Part shown: positions 7,440 to 16,200 of the stretch, one piece after another | How positions within the stretch are numbered: the first letter of the stretch is position 1 | Layout of the letters: each line of letters begins with the position of its first letter | NCBI GenBank assembly: GCA_964544655.1 | Contig: CAZJCM010000010.1 | Coordinates: 1-64,000 of the forward strand | Length of the DNA: 64,000 nt | DNA from: HyVt-443 sp964544655 | GTDB lineage: Bacteria > Pseudomonadota > Gammaproteobacteria > Chromatiales > Chromatiaceae | Direction: 5' to 3' | Position numbers and translations under genes: made by a program | Notes under the pieces: generated by a model | Told to the model about the DNA's origin: nothing | The model's input: only the letters and a program-made list of their open reading frames with translations | The model's database searches: none

Positions 7440-8762
7440 TCACAGCACCGGCTCGGCAAACAGGTCGTGCTCACCTGCCGCGGTCACCCGCACCTCAATG
7501 AAATCCCCCGGGTCGATTTCCCAGCCCCCCTCGATGATGACGTTCCCATCCACTTCCGGTGCATCAGCCGCGCTACGCGCGACCACCCGCTCCTGTTCCA
7601 CCTCATCCACCAGTACGATCATCCCCTGCCCCACCTTGGATTCCAGCCGGGCGGCGCTGATCTCCGCCTGGTGCGCCATCACCCTGGCCAGGCGCTCCTG
7701 TTTCAGAGTTTCCGGAACCTGCCCGGGGAGTTCATTGGCCGCCGCACCGGCAACCGGGGAGTAGGCGAAGCAGCCGACCCGGTCCAACTGGGCCTGATCG
7801 AGAAAGGCCAGCAGGGCATCGAAATCCTGCTCCGTTTCACCGGGAAATCCAACGATGAAAGTGCTACGCAGCGTCAGATCAGGGCAGATTTGGCGCCAGC
7901 GGGCGATGCGCTCCAGCACTTTCTCAGCAGCGGCCGGTCGACGCATGGCCTGCAATACGGATTCGCTACCATGCTGTAAAGGCATGTCCAGGTAGGGCAG
8001 GATCTTTCCCTCTGCCATCAAAGGAATCAACTCATCCACGCTGGGGTAGGGATAGACGTAGTGCAGACGGATCCACACGCCCAGTTCCCCCAGTGCCCCG
8101 GCCAGCTCTGGCAGGCGGCTCTTCAGCAGACCGCCGTGCCACAGATCGGAACGATACTTCAGATCCAGGCCATAAGCAGAGGTGTCCTGAGAAACCACCA
8201 ATAACTCACGCACACCCGCCTCAACCAGATTTTCCGCCTCCTGCATCACCTCACCGACCGGCCGGCTGACCAGAGAGCCACGCAGATCAGGGATGATGCA
8301 GAAACTGCAGTGGTGATTACAACCTTCAGATATCTTCAGATAGGCATAGTGACGTGGGGTCAGCTTCACCCCCTGAGGGGGGACCAGGCTGGTGAAGGGG
8401 TCATGGGGTGGTGGCAGATGGCGGTGCACCGCCTCCATTACCGCTGTGTAGGCGTGGGGTCCGGTCACTTCCAGTACCGCCGGATGCGATCTCCGGATCA
8501 CCGATTCATGTACGCCCAGGCAACCGGTCACCACCACCCGACCGTTCTTCTGCAGCGCCTCACCGATGGCATGCAGCGACTCCTCCACCGCAGCATCGAT
8601 GAAACCGCAGGTATTCACCACCACCAGGTCGGCGTCGACATAGGAAGGGGCAATTGCATAACCCTCGGCCCGCAACTGGGTGAGAATACGCTCCGAATCG
8701 ACCAGGTTCTTCGGGCACCCCAGACTGACGAAGCCGACTCGCGGCACAGCACGGGCAGTCAT
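7440..8762 (-). CDS. rimO: Ribosomal protein S12 methylthiotransferase RimO
   Basis: 440 residues. The N-terminal UPF0004 domain has VGFVSLGCPKNLVDSERIL and NTCGFIDAAVEESL with three conserved cysteines for the auxiliary cluster. The radical SAM motif is CNHHCSFC near residue 150. A C-terminal TRAM-type domain ends the protein. RimO methylthiolates Asp89 of ribosomal protein S12. The GCPKNLVDSE signature separates it from MiaB. It is convergent with the DUF2892 gene; its only close upstream neighbour on the same strand is a 113-residue hypothetical gene. Confidence 0.97.
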   Translation of the reverse strand: MTARAVPRVGFVSLGCPKNLVDSERILTQLRAEGYAIAPSYVDADLVVVNTCGFIDAAVEESLHAIGEALQKNGRVVVTGCLGVHESVIRRSHPAVLEVTGPHAYTAVMEAVHRHLPPPHDPFTSLVPPQGVKLTPRHYAYLKISEGCNHHCSFCIIPDLRGSLVSRPVGEVMQEAENLVEAGVRELLVVSQDTSAYGLDLKYRSDLWHGGLLKSRLPELAGALGELGVWIRLHYVYPYPSVDELIPLMAEGKILPYLDMPLQHGSESVLQAMRRPAAAEKVLERIARWRQICPDLTLRSTFIVGFPGETEQDFDALLAFLDQAQLDRVGCFAYSPVAGAAANELPGQVPETLKQERLARVMAHQAEISAARLESKVGQGMIVLVDEVEQERVVARSAADAPEVDGNVIIEGGWEIDPGDFIEVRVTAAGEHDLFAEPVL

Positions 8763-8811
8763 CAGCAGAGGCCTGAAGGCAAAGAGGTGCAGCCGCGGAT
8801 GCCGTACTGGA

Positions 8812-9150
8812 TCATCTGCTTCCCAGAAGGCCGGTCAGGGCAACGGCCTGGTCGTCCTGACGAATCTGCACCGTGATGGTCTCTTCCAGCGCCAACTCGC
8901 CGGCTTCGACATGTGGCAGCAACTGTTCTGCGATCTGCTGGACAATGAGCATGCCTACCCGGTTCCGGTCATCAGGATCAGCTATCGCCATCGCCGCAGC
9001 CTCCAGATCGAATAGATAACGACGCAGGACTTCACCCTGTTGCGGCAATGGAAGCGCCTGAAAATCGGGCTGAAACCCCATTACGAGTATCTTTCCGATC
9101 CCGTCAGCCGGCTCGGCGATCGCTATTTTCAACGGTCCTTCTATCAGCAT
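8812..9150 (-). CDS. Conserved-looking hypothetical protein upstream of rimO
   Basis: 113 residues (112 from the ATG used). Acidic, soluble and mostly helical by eye. It starts MLIEGPLKIAIAEPADGIG, carries VMGFQPDFQALPLPQQGEVL, and has no signal peptide, membrane segment or cysteine motif. The ATG at 9150 has GAGAG about 8 bp upstream; a TTG directly before it is less likely. It is 49 bp from rimO on the same strand and may be co-transcribed. I do not recognise the family. Confidence 0.6.
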   Translation of the reverse strand: MLIEGPLKIAIAEPADGIGKILVMGFQPDFQALPLPQQGEVLRRYLFDLEAAAMAIADPDDRNRVGMLIVQQIAEQLLPHVEAGELALEETITVQIRQDDQAVALTGLLGSR

Positions 9151-9317
9151 CAAAATCTCTCAAACAATTATCTGGAATGGCGGCAATCGAAAAAAAGGCC
9201 CTGATCGAGTCCGGGCGGAACTGACCATGGGTCGAACAACCGCATGACGTCCCCTATTGCAAAGAGCGGCAAGCGGAATGCTGGCTATGGTGACCACATG
9301 CTGCGGCACAGCGGCAC

Positions 9318-9335
9318 GATCAGAGGTTCCTTTAA
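9318..9335 (-). repeat. Dispersed repeat copy A (GATCAGAGGTTCCTTTAA)
   Basis: This is the reverse complement of a sequence also found at 10654-10670 and 28572-28586. It forms an inverted pair with the 10.65-kb copy, enclosing about 1.3 kb with two small genes and pduO. No transposase lies between them. It resembles a terminal inverted repeat of an IS5-like or MITE element, which is inference from form only. Confidence 0.55.
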
Positions 9336-9435
9336 CAACATAAGTACTTTATCATAATCTTAAATGATTGTCGGGAACGGCGCGCCTACGCTGCCTTAGC
9401 CCATTCACATGACCCGATCGGAAGGCGTATTGCGG

Positions 9436-9576
9436 ATGAAAAACTGTAAGTTGTGCAAACTGAGCAAGGCCTGTAACAGCCTTCCTGGATTCTGCATCCT
9501 GCTCCAATACATCTTGCTCGCGGTGCTGGTGACAGGCCTGGGCTACCTGTTCATCTCCCAAGAACTGCTCTCATGA
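9436..9576 (+). CDS. Small cysteine-rich single-pass membrane protein, unknown
   Basis: 46 residues: a short N-terminus with four cysteines (NCKLCKLSKAC, then LPGFC) followed by one hydrophobic helix (ILLAVLVTGLGYLFI). GGAAGG lies 10 bp before the ATG. The CxxC plus two further cysteines next to a membrane helix could bind a metal or an Fe-S cluster at the cytoplasmic face. It lies inside the segment bounded by two inverted copies of the AAGGAACCTC repeat. No family was recognised, but the motif density is unlikely in a chance frame. Confidence 0.55.
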   Translation: MKNCKLCKLSKACNSLPGFCILLQYILLAVLVTGLGYLFISQELLS

Positions 9577-9640
9577 CGCGCAGAGATATCCCCCACGCCC
9601 TGAAACAGCTCATTGTATAGAGAGCAGTTGCCCACGTCCT

Positions 9641-9817
9641 TCATGCCACTGCCTGGCTGGGCCTGTAGCGCTTGTCATCGTGGGGGCTTGTCCTGCCCGA
9701 GGCAATAATCGCCACCTCCCTGTCAGCGGCCAGAACAAGCAGGGCCTCTTCCAGAGTCAGCTCTCTGACCTCATATAGAGGCAGCCCATCACTCGGGCTA
9801 TTTTCATTTGCAAACAT
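9641..9817 (-). CDS. 58-residue hypothetical protein
   Basis: Starts MFANENSPSDGLPLYEVREL and contains a helical stretch TLEEALLVLAADREVAIIA. The ATG at 9817 has GAAGG 7 bp upstream, a strong signal. The frame stays open to 10057, but that extension looks non-coding in composition. No domain recognised. The convergent 46-residue membrane protein is its nearest neighbour. Confidence 0.5.
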   Translation of the reverse strand: MFANENSPSDGLPLYEVRELTLEEALLVLAADREVAIIASGRTSPHDDKRYRPSQAVA

Positions 9818-10063
9818 GCCGTTACCTTCATGTTTTAAGCGCTTTTCAAAGAAAAGAATAATATCTTTTGAAAATATTGCAAATTTTCCCACCGTCCAAC
9901 CCTGGCCAAGTCCACTCATGACCGGCCAGAAAGGTATCGGATACCTGAGGGGGCTGGTGGTTGGTGTTACTCGCCGGGTTCTCGGCGGGATGGAAAACCT
10001 GGCCAATCCCGAACTGGTATACTTATAAAAATTCCTGGCTTTTACTTCGAGGCACACAAATCC

Positions 10064-10618
10064 ATGGGATACCGCTTGTCAAAGATATATACCCGAACAG
10101 GTGATCAGGGCAGTACCGGGCTGGGCGACGGGCAACGGGTGCATAAAGACAGCCCTCGAATAGAGGCGATCGGCACGGTAGATGAACTGAACTGCCTGCT
10201 GGGCGTATTGCTGGCCCAGGGCGTGCCCGCCCCGATCGGCGAACTGCTCACCCGCATCCAACACCACCTGTTCGACCTTGGCGGTGAATTGGCCATGCCG
10301 GCCCACCTGGCGATGACGGCGGATAAGACGGAACTGCTGGAACAGCAACTGGATCAGCTGAACGAGGCACTCCCGCCATTGAAGGAGTTCATCCTTCCGG
10401 CAGGAAACCTGCCATGCGCTCACTGCCATCACGCCCGCAGTGTGTGTCGACGGGCAGAGCGGCGCCTGTTACATCTGGCGCGCCAGAAAGATGAAGAGAT
10501 AAACCCCGAATGCCTGAAGTATCTCAACCGACTGTCCGACCTGCTGTTCGTAATGGCCCGGGTTCTGGCACGGCAAAATGGCGGAGAGGAGATCTACTGG
10601 AAGCACGACCTCGGCTGA
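10064..10618 (+). CDS. Corrinoid adenosyltransferase, PduO type
   Basis: 184 residues. The ATP-binding motif SKIYTRTGDQGSTGLGDGQR is at the N-terminus, followed by IEAIGTVDELNCLLG. The C-terminal catalytic helix carries CRRAERRLLHLA and ends with NRLSDLLFVMARVLA. The enzyme transfers adenosyl from ATP to cob(I)alamin to make the B12 coenzyme. No B12 biosynthesis or B12-dependent gene is adjacent. It is followed 36 bp later by the AAGGAACCTC repeat and then slpA. Confidence 0.94.
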   Translation: MGYRLSKIYTRTGDQGSTGLGDGQRVHKDSPRIEAIGTVDELNCLLGVLLAQGVPAPIGELLTRIQHHLFDLGGELAMPAHLAMTADKTELLEQQLDQLNEALPPLKEFILPAGNLPCAHCHHARSVCRRAERRLLHLARQKDEEINPECLKYLNRLSDLLFVMARVLARQNGGEEIYWKHDLG

Positions 10619-10653
10619 GCCCGGTTCATTCAGCATTCTTCATCCGATTTCAC

Positions 10654-10678
10654 TTAAGGAACCTCTGATCAATTCATG
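10654..10678 (+). repeat. Dispersed repeat copy B at the start of slpA
   Basis: The 23 bases from 10656 are identical to 28572-28594; both begin AAGGAACCTCTGATC and end in CAATTCATG-type sequence, so the ATG usually taken as the slpA start is part of the repeat. The copy sits between pduO and slpA. A third, shorter inverted copy is at 9318. Confidence 0.65.
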
Positions 10679-11140
10679 CAACAGGAAAATTCCTTGTCAC
10701 AAGAAAAAATAGCACCTGGAAGCCGGGTCACCCTGCACTTTTCCCTTGCCAACAGCGACGGCACCGTACTGACATCCACTTTCGACCAACAACCTGCCAC
10801 CATCGATCTCGGGGACGGCTGCCTGACTGAAGGGCTGGAACTGGCTCTGTACGGCCTTACGGCAGACGATGAACAGACCATCACCCTGACTCCCGAGCAG
10901 GCCTTCGGCGAATGGAATGAAGAGATGCTGCAAACCATGCCGAGTAGCAGGTTCGGCCCGGAGATGGAGTTGGAGCCAGGCCTGGTCATCGCGTTCGAGA
11001 CACCAGATGGCAACGAGGTTGCCGGCATCGTGCGGGAACTGAAGGGAGACCAGGTGGAGATCGACTTCAATCACCCGTTGGCAGGGGAAAGCGTCGTCTT
11101 TCGCTGCAAAATCATCGCCGTCGAGGGAGGAGAGGGCTGA
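10676..11140 (+). CDS. slpA: FKBP-type peptidyl-prolyl isomerase, SlpA/FkpB type
   Basis: 154 residues. SlpA layout: an FKBP half (GSRVTLHFSLAN, TIDLGDGCLTEGLE, ALYGLTADDEQTITLTPEQA) with an inserted IF chaperone domain (AFGEWNEEML through VDLG-like strands) and the closing FKBP strand. It acts as a cytoplasmic folding helper. It overlaps ispH by one base (TGATG), the conserved slpA-ispH pair. The ATG used has no properly spaced ribosome site and is embedded in a repeat. A TTG at 10694 with AGGA 7 bp upstream may be the true start. Confidence 0.92.
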   Translation: MQQENSLSQEKIAPGSRVTLHFSLANSDGTVLTSTFDQQPATIDLGDGCLTEGLELALYGLTADDEQTITLTPEQAFGEWNEEMLQTMPSSRFGPEMELEPGLVIAFETPDGNEVAGIVRELKGDQVEIDFNHPLAGESVVFRCKIIAVEGGEG

Positions 11141-12102
11141 TGCGGATTCTACTCGCCAACCCCCGGGGATTCTGCGCCGGCGTGGACCGCGCCATAGAGA
11201 TCGTGGACCGCGCCCTGGAGATATTCGGCGCCCCGATCTATGTCCGCCATGAGGTGGTACACAATCGATTCGTGGTCGACAGCCTGCGTAAGCGCGGCGC
11301 CATTTTTGTCGACGAGCTGGCCGAGATACCGGATGGCAACACCGTCATATTCAGCGCCCACGGCGTCTCTCAGGCGGTACGCAAGGCGGCGGAAAAACGC
11401 GATCTACAGGTCTTCGATGCCACCTGCCCACTGGTCACCAAGGTCCATCTGGAGGTTGTCCGGCACTGCCGCAACGGTGCTGATGTGATCCTCATCGGCC
11501 ACCGGGGACATCCGGAGGTGGAGGGCACCATGGGACAGTACGAACATCATGGCGGTCGTGGCAGGATTCATCTGGTGGTGACCGAAAAAGATGTGGAAGA
11601 GCTACAGGTGAATGACCCGGAAAAGCTGGCCTATGTCACCCAAACGACCTTGTCGATGGACGATACGGCACGCATCGTCGACGCATTGCGCCGCCGCTTC
11701 CCAAACATCCAGGGGCCGAAAAAGAACGACATCTGTTACGCCACCCAGAATCGCCAGGACGCAGTCAAGCAACTGGCCGCCGCCAGTGACCTGGTACTGG
11801 TTGTCGGCTCGCCCAACAGCTCCAACTCCAACCGTCTGAAAGAGATCGCCACCAAACTGGGGCGGGCCGCCCATCTGATCGATGGGGCAGAAGACATTCA
11901 GCCACAGTGGCTTCAGGGGGTATCCAACGTCGGCGTGACGGCCGGCGCATCGGCCCCGGAGGTGCTGGTTGAGCAGGTGCTGTCCAAACTGCAGGAGTTC
12001 GGCGCCAGTTCGGTATCCACCCTTTCCGGGCAATCGGAAACCATCACCTTTTCCCTGCCGAAGGCCCTGCAGCGTACCAGCAAAGACGAACGGTACCGAT
12101 GA
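11140..12102 (+). CDS. ispH: 4-hydroxy-3-methylbut-2-enyl diphosphate reductase
   Basis: 320 residues. The three cluster-binding cysteines are in RGFCAGVDRAIE, FDATCPLVTKVH and NDICYATQNRQ, and the catalytic Glu/Thr segment is YVTQTTLSMDDT. It is the last enzyme of the non-mevalonate isoprenoid pathway, making IPP and DMAPP with a [4Fe-4S] cluster. Translation is probably coupled to slpA through the TGATG overlap. The pilin cluster follows on the opposite strand. Confidence 0.98.
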   Translation: MRILLANPRGFCAGVDRAIEIVDRALEIFGAPIYVRHEVVHNRFVVDSLRKRGAIFVDELAEIPDGNTVIFSAHGVSQAVRKAAEKRDLQVFDATCPLVTKVHLEVVRHCRNGADVILIGHRGHPEVEGTMGQYEHHGGRGRIHLVVTEKDVEELQVNDPEKLAYVTQTTLSMDDTARIVDALRRRFPNIQGPKKNDICYATQNRQDAVKQLAAASDLVLVVGSPNSSNSNRLKEIATKLGRAAHLIDGAEDIQPQWLQGVSNVGVTAGASAPEVLVEQVLSKLQEFGASSVSTLSGQSETITFSLPKALQRTSKDERYR

Positions 12103-12158
12103 TTCAACGGTTCCATTGGCGGCTGTTCGGCACTTTTGGGATCATCCCAGGTACTGGT

Positions 12159-12329
12159 TCAGCGCCTCTTTCGGCCAACCAGCAACATACCCGCCATCCC
12201 CAGCCCCAACAACAAGATGGATGATGGCTCAGGCAGGCTGTTGGCAGACAATGCGGGGGATGGCGCGATGTCGGCCAGCGCGACTATGGGACTGAGTGAC
12301 AGCATGAAGAGTATCTTTCTGTATGGCAC
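12159..12329 (-). CDS. Minimal PEP-CTERM protein, 56 residues
   Basis: From a GTG at 12329 (GGAG 7 bp upstream) the protein has a short signal-like leader (MPYRKILFMLSLSPIVALA), about a dozen spacer residues, then LPEPSSILLLGLGMAGM and a basic tail GRKRR. This is the complete PEP-CTERM sorting signal: Pro-Glu-Pro, membrane helix, Arg/Lys cluster. Such tails are cut by exosortases (XrtA/EpsH) in exopolysaccharide-producing bacteria. Almost nothing lies between leader and tail, which is odd for a cargo protein. It may be a decayed 3' end of a longer gene. No exosortase gene is in the window. Confidence 0.6.
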   Translation of the reverse strand: MPYRKILFMLSLSPIVALADIAPSPALSANSLPEPSSILLLGLGMAGMLLVGRKRR

Positions 12330-12506
12330 GATTTTGCTCCGGACGGTGACATTGACGGTCAGCTCTGGGGGCTGAAAATGACGCCCCGCTGGCAAGCCCC
12401 TATGCCATTTCATCGGCCAGATAGAAAAAACCTGAACCCCCTCTTGAAGTCATGACCGATCTGCCACGCGACCGATTGAATCACAACTCAACATACAGGT
12501 TCATGA

Positions 12507-12929
12507 TCACCAGCAACCGGCCGGGGTACGTGCCCCGGTACCCTGCAGGGTAAGCGTGCCACAGGTATCGTTGACCTGCCCGCCATTCGGCGCGGCGGTG
12601 AGCGTATATGTGCCGGAGGCGACAACCAATGACAAATTGTAATATACCACCCCATTGCTTGGTGTGCGGGGCGTGGTATTGAAAGGCAACCAGGCAGTAT
12701 TTATGGCATTGCCGCTTGCATCCTGAGCATAACTGCTGGTCTCGGTATAATTCCGCTCCAGCAGCTGGGACAGCTCCAGCAAATCCCCTTTGGCGGCAGC
12801 ACGCCGGCTCTGGCGGACATAATTCTGATATGCCGGCAGAGCGATCGTCGCAATGATCGCCATCACCGCCACCACGATCAACAGTTCGACCAGGGTAAAG
12901 CCCCTGCCTCTTCGTTTCATTACAGCCAT
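12507..12929 (-). CDS. pilE: Type IV pilin-like protein PilE
   Basis: 140 residues. A short basic leader ends at the prepilin peptidase site RGRG|FTLVELLIVVAV with Glu at position 5 of the mature protein and a long hydrophobic helix. The C-terminal pair of cysteines (DTCGTLTLQ ... GCW) forms the D-region disulfide. By position after ispH and next to the pilY1 group it matches the minor pilin PilE of Pseudomonas rather than a major PilA. Overlaps the upstream gene by one base. Last gene of the pilin operon. Confidence 0.92.
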   Translation of the reverse strand: MAVMKRRGRGFTLVELLIVVAVMAIIATIALPAYQNYVRQSRRAAAKGDLLELSQLLERNYTETSSYAQDASGNAINTAWLPFNTTPRTPSNGVVYYNLSLVVASGTYTLTAAPNGGQVNDTCGTLTLQGTGARTPAGCW

Positions 12930-13267
12930 TACCGTTGTCCGTCATTGCGTGGCAGGACCCAGATGGCGGTCACCTTCGTAATGCCGTCCTCTTCCCCCAG
13001 GGTGTATCCCACGTCTCGGTTCAACAGCTGCAGCAACGCATCACGTGGCGCCTGTCCAGGCTTGATGCCGTGCCATTTCATCGTTGACGACATCGAGTAC
13101 ATCTTGTCGCCGATCATCACTTGCCGGCCGGCAAAGTCCACATGCTCCAACACATCGATGCGCTCAAACTGGCTGACGGGCACCAGCATCAACTTCAGGT
13201 TTTCCGCCTGCGCCAGCGAGCAAAAACCCAGCACAACAAGCAGCGCGACCATTGCTCTCATCTTCAT
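12929..13267 (-). CDS. Small exported protein in the pilY2 position
   Basis: 112 residues with a clear signal peptide (MKMRAMVALLVVLGFCSLAQA) and a soluble domain containing FAGRQVMIGDKMYSMSS and a tryptophan-rich end (TKVTAIWVLPRND). It lies between pilY1 and pilE, exactly where Pseudomonas aeruginosa has pilY2 (a protein of similar size). Sequence similarity to PilY2 was not demonstrable by eye, so the name is positional only. Presumably periplasmic and linked to pilus assembly. Confidence 0.72.
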   Translation of the reverse strand: MKMRAMVALLVVLGFCSLAQAENLKLMLVPVSQFERIDVLEHVDFAGRQVMIGDKMYSMSSTMKWHGIKPGQAPRDALLQLLNRDVGYTLGEEDGITKVTAIWVLPRNDGQR

Positions 13268-13297
13268 CTCCTTACCCGTTCGTTCATTAAGCTACGC

Positions 13298-16200
13298 CTA
13301 TTGCAACTGACGCCAGGATTGGCGACCCACACGGTATCCCCTGGATTCCACCACACGCTCCATCTCGCCGGAGGAGCCACTGGTGTATTTATACTCCCTG
13401 CCGGCATCACCCTTCACGATAGATGGGGTCTTGATGATACCCACACGGGACTTCTTGCCTGATGCCGGCACCTTGATAGTGATCGGCTCACCCGCCTCGT
13501 TTACCTCTCCGGTGGCGATCTCGATATAGTCCTGCTCATCGAACACCCCGTCACCATTCAGATCGAAAGGAGTGGAAGGCAGCCTCGCACCACTATACAT
13601 ATCCAACTCCATCAACCAGCTGGCGCCGCCAGACTCGCAAGGATTTGGATTGGCGATCATGGTGCTGAAGATGACGCGGTTCTCACGTAGCAGAGGCGTA
13701 CTGACCACCCGCTCCCCTTCCCAGCCGTTGACCGGGGACTCGAGCTCTAAATACCATCCCTTATGGGTATCCCAGTCGATCCGGTGGTCAGTAGTCGCCC
13801 GCGCATCATCATCGAACGGATTTTCCGTGAGATTGCCGGCGGCATCGGAGATCATCCGTGTCTCCACCTGGACACCGTCCACCAGATTGGTGGTGGTAAC
13901 ACTTTCATGGGTGATCGCCTGCTTGAGCAGCGCCGTGATCTCCCCATTCACCCTGGCGTTGCTCACCGGTGAAGGGGTGGATGCAGAAAAATCATCCCAT
14001 ATGGCGTAGAAGGCATTCTTGCGCTGCTCGATGTTATCCCCTATCTCGAAAAACTTTCCGGTACCGAAGAACACCAGGGCTCCTCCCCTGATGTGCCGTG
14101 TCTCCTGGGGTTTGCCGGTAATGGATTGAACATTACCATCCGCATCACGGGCGACGAAAAGGGGCTGTGGCACACCACCCGGACCATGATAATCCACATC
14201 CCAGGCGCTGGGATCATTGGCACTGGAGAGATCGAAGGCCCACATATTTCCCAACAGATCACCGGCATAGACCCGGTCGACTATGCGATCGCCGTTGATA
14301 TCGACGGCAATAGGAGTAGAGAGCCCATTGGGATGCAGGGCATCGCCCACCGCCTGGGTATCGATCTTGCGAATCAATTCACCAGTGGATATATCCACGA
14401 TGAACAGCACCGCACTGCGGTTGGTCGAGCCATAGCCATTACCGAAGATCGCCGCCCAATCACCGTTGGCCATGCGCACCACCGAAACCTGGCCCAGGAC
14501 ATACCCCAGATCACCGTCAGGGGCGCCATTTCCATCCGGAATCCCGTCTCCGTTCGTATCCTCTCCATCATCGTCACCAACACCGAACTCCCACATCACG
14601 TCATTGGCGGAAAAGTTGGCTGGGTCGGTAACGTCCAGCGCATATATCGCCTTGCCGCCGGCGCCCAGACTGCCGACGAGCACGCTCTTCCAGGATCTCA
14701 CGCCATTGACCTCGACATAGGCATCCTTGCCGTTGGGCGGGCCATCCACGAAATAACGGTGCGTATACTCAGGATCGGTCAGATGCCAGAGGTCCGGCAG
14801 CACCGCCTCCGGCACATAGGCGAACAACTCCTCGCCGGTGGTTGCCTCGAAGGCGTGCAGCATGCCGTCGTTGGCGCCCACGTAGATAACGCCCACTCTG
14901 TTCTGGTAGGACTCGCTGGACCGGTATGTCAGATAGCTGCTCCCCTCTGCGCCCGGAAGCAGGTTGTATCCCAGATCCTGCTGACCCACAAACCAGGGAT
15001 CGGAATTAACGATATCCCCCAAAATAAAGCTGCGGTTGCGAAAAATACCCCCGGAGTTGGATTGCTCGTTGCTGTGATCTCCGCGCAGATAATCCACTCG
15101 GTTCTCACCCTCGGTATCCACCCCCCCCGGTCCCATATTAAGCAGGGCCTGATGGCCCGCCGGCAGACTGGCCCAGATGAACGGCAGCCCGGGGATGCCA
15201 TCGCCATTGGCGTCTGAACTGTCCAAGGTGAAGATTTTGCGGGGGGCGATCCGGCTTGCCAGTTCAGCGGACGCCTCCCATTCCGGGTCGACGACATCCG
15301 GCGTCCCCTCATCTGCATCTATGGGCAGCCCGGTACCCGGGTCGACGATAAAGGCCTGCAATTGACCACTCCAGTCCTCGCTGCCGAACTTTGCCTGATA
15401 AATGAATGTATTGTTATCCAGACGGGTGGAGTTGGTGGCAATCGTGGATGACGAACCGATCCGGCCAACGATGTTACGCAGGCTCTCCTCCAGGGCATCG
15501 GCAAACTGAACCGGGTTGGCTGCAGAGAAGAACCCTCCCCGGCTGTTGACCGCAGCATGCCACAGGTCATCGATATTCGTCTCACCCCCATCAGGTTGTG
15601 GCCAGCTCTTGGTCCCATCCGTCAAATCAGGCAGATCTGCTGCGGGATCCAGGGTCCCCGTCACCCCCAGACCAACGGTGAAGTTCACCAGGTGCTGCCA
15701 GAAGGCGGGGTCACTGGCATTGGTCCTGACCCGGTTGTCCAGATCTGAGCGCAGATCATGATTCCAGTAGTACATGGCCACATCAGCCAGGGTGTTGCTG
15801 AAGGCATCGGCATAGGGTCCCTCTGGCACATAGTGGACGGTATTCCCGGCCGCATCACTGATACTCGGGCCGTTGATATTGTCCACATTGACACCACCGA
15901 TCCCCGGAGTGGTCAGGTTGTTGCCATTCCAGTAACCGTCGGTCATGAGGATATTGTAACTTTGACGGCAACTCAGATGATCACCCGATACATTCGTCCC
16001 AGGATTGTCACCCCAGGGTCCGGCATTGTCTGCCCGTTTAAAGTATTTGCCTACGTTGTCGATCGCGCTGCGAAGAGGCGTGGATGCTGTGCCGATGGTA
16101 TGGCCGTAGAGTAAAGCAAAGAAGGCATCCCGGTCGGCGCCTTCGAACCCGCGAACACCGTTGATGATGGTGCCATCACTGGCCGCGCCATCAATGGTAT

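Noticed and set aside
9641..10057. Extended 138-residue version of the 58-residue hypothetical protein
   Set aside because: The upstream extension has no ribosome site, while the internal ATG at 9817 has GAAGG at good spacing.
12324..12339. TGGCACGATTTTGCT resembling a sigma-54 promoter
   Set aside because: The GG to GC distance is one base short of the strict requirement, and it lies inside the PEP-CTERM gene pointing at no gene.
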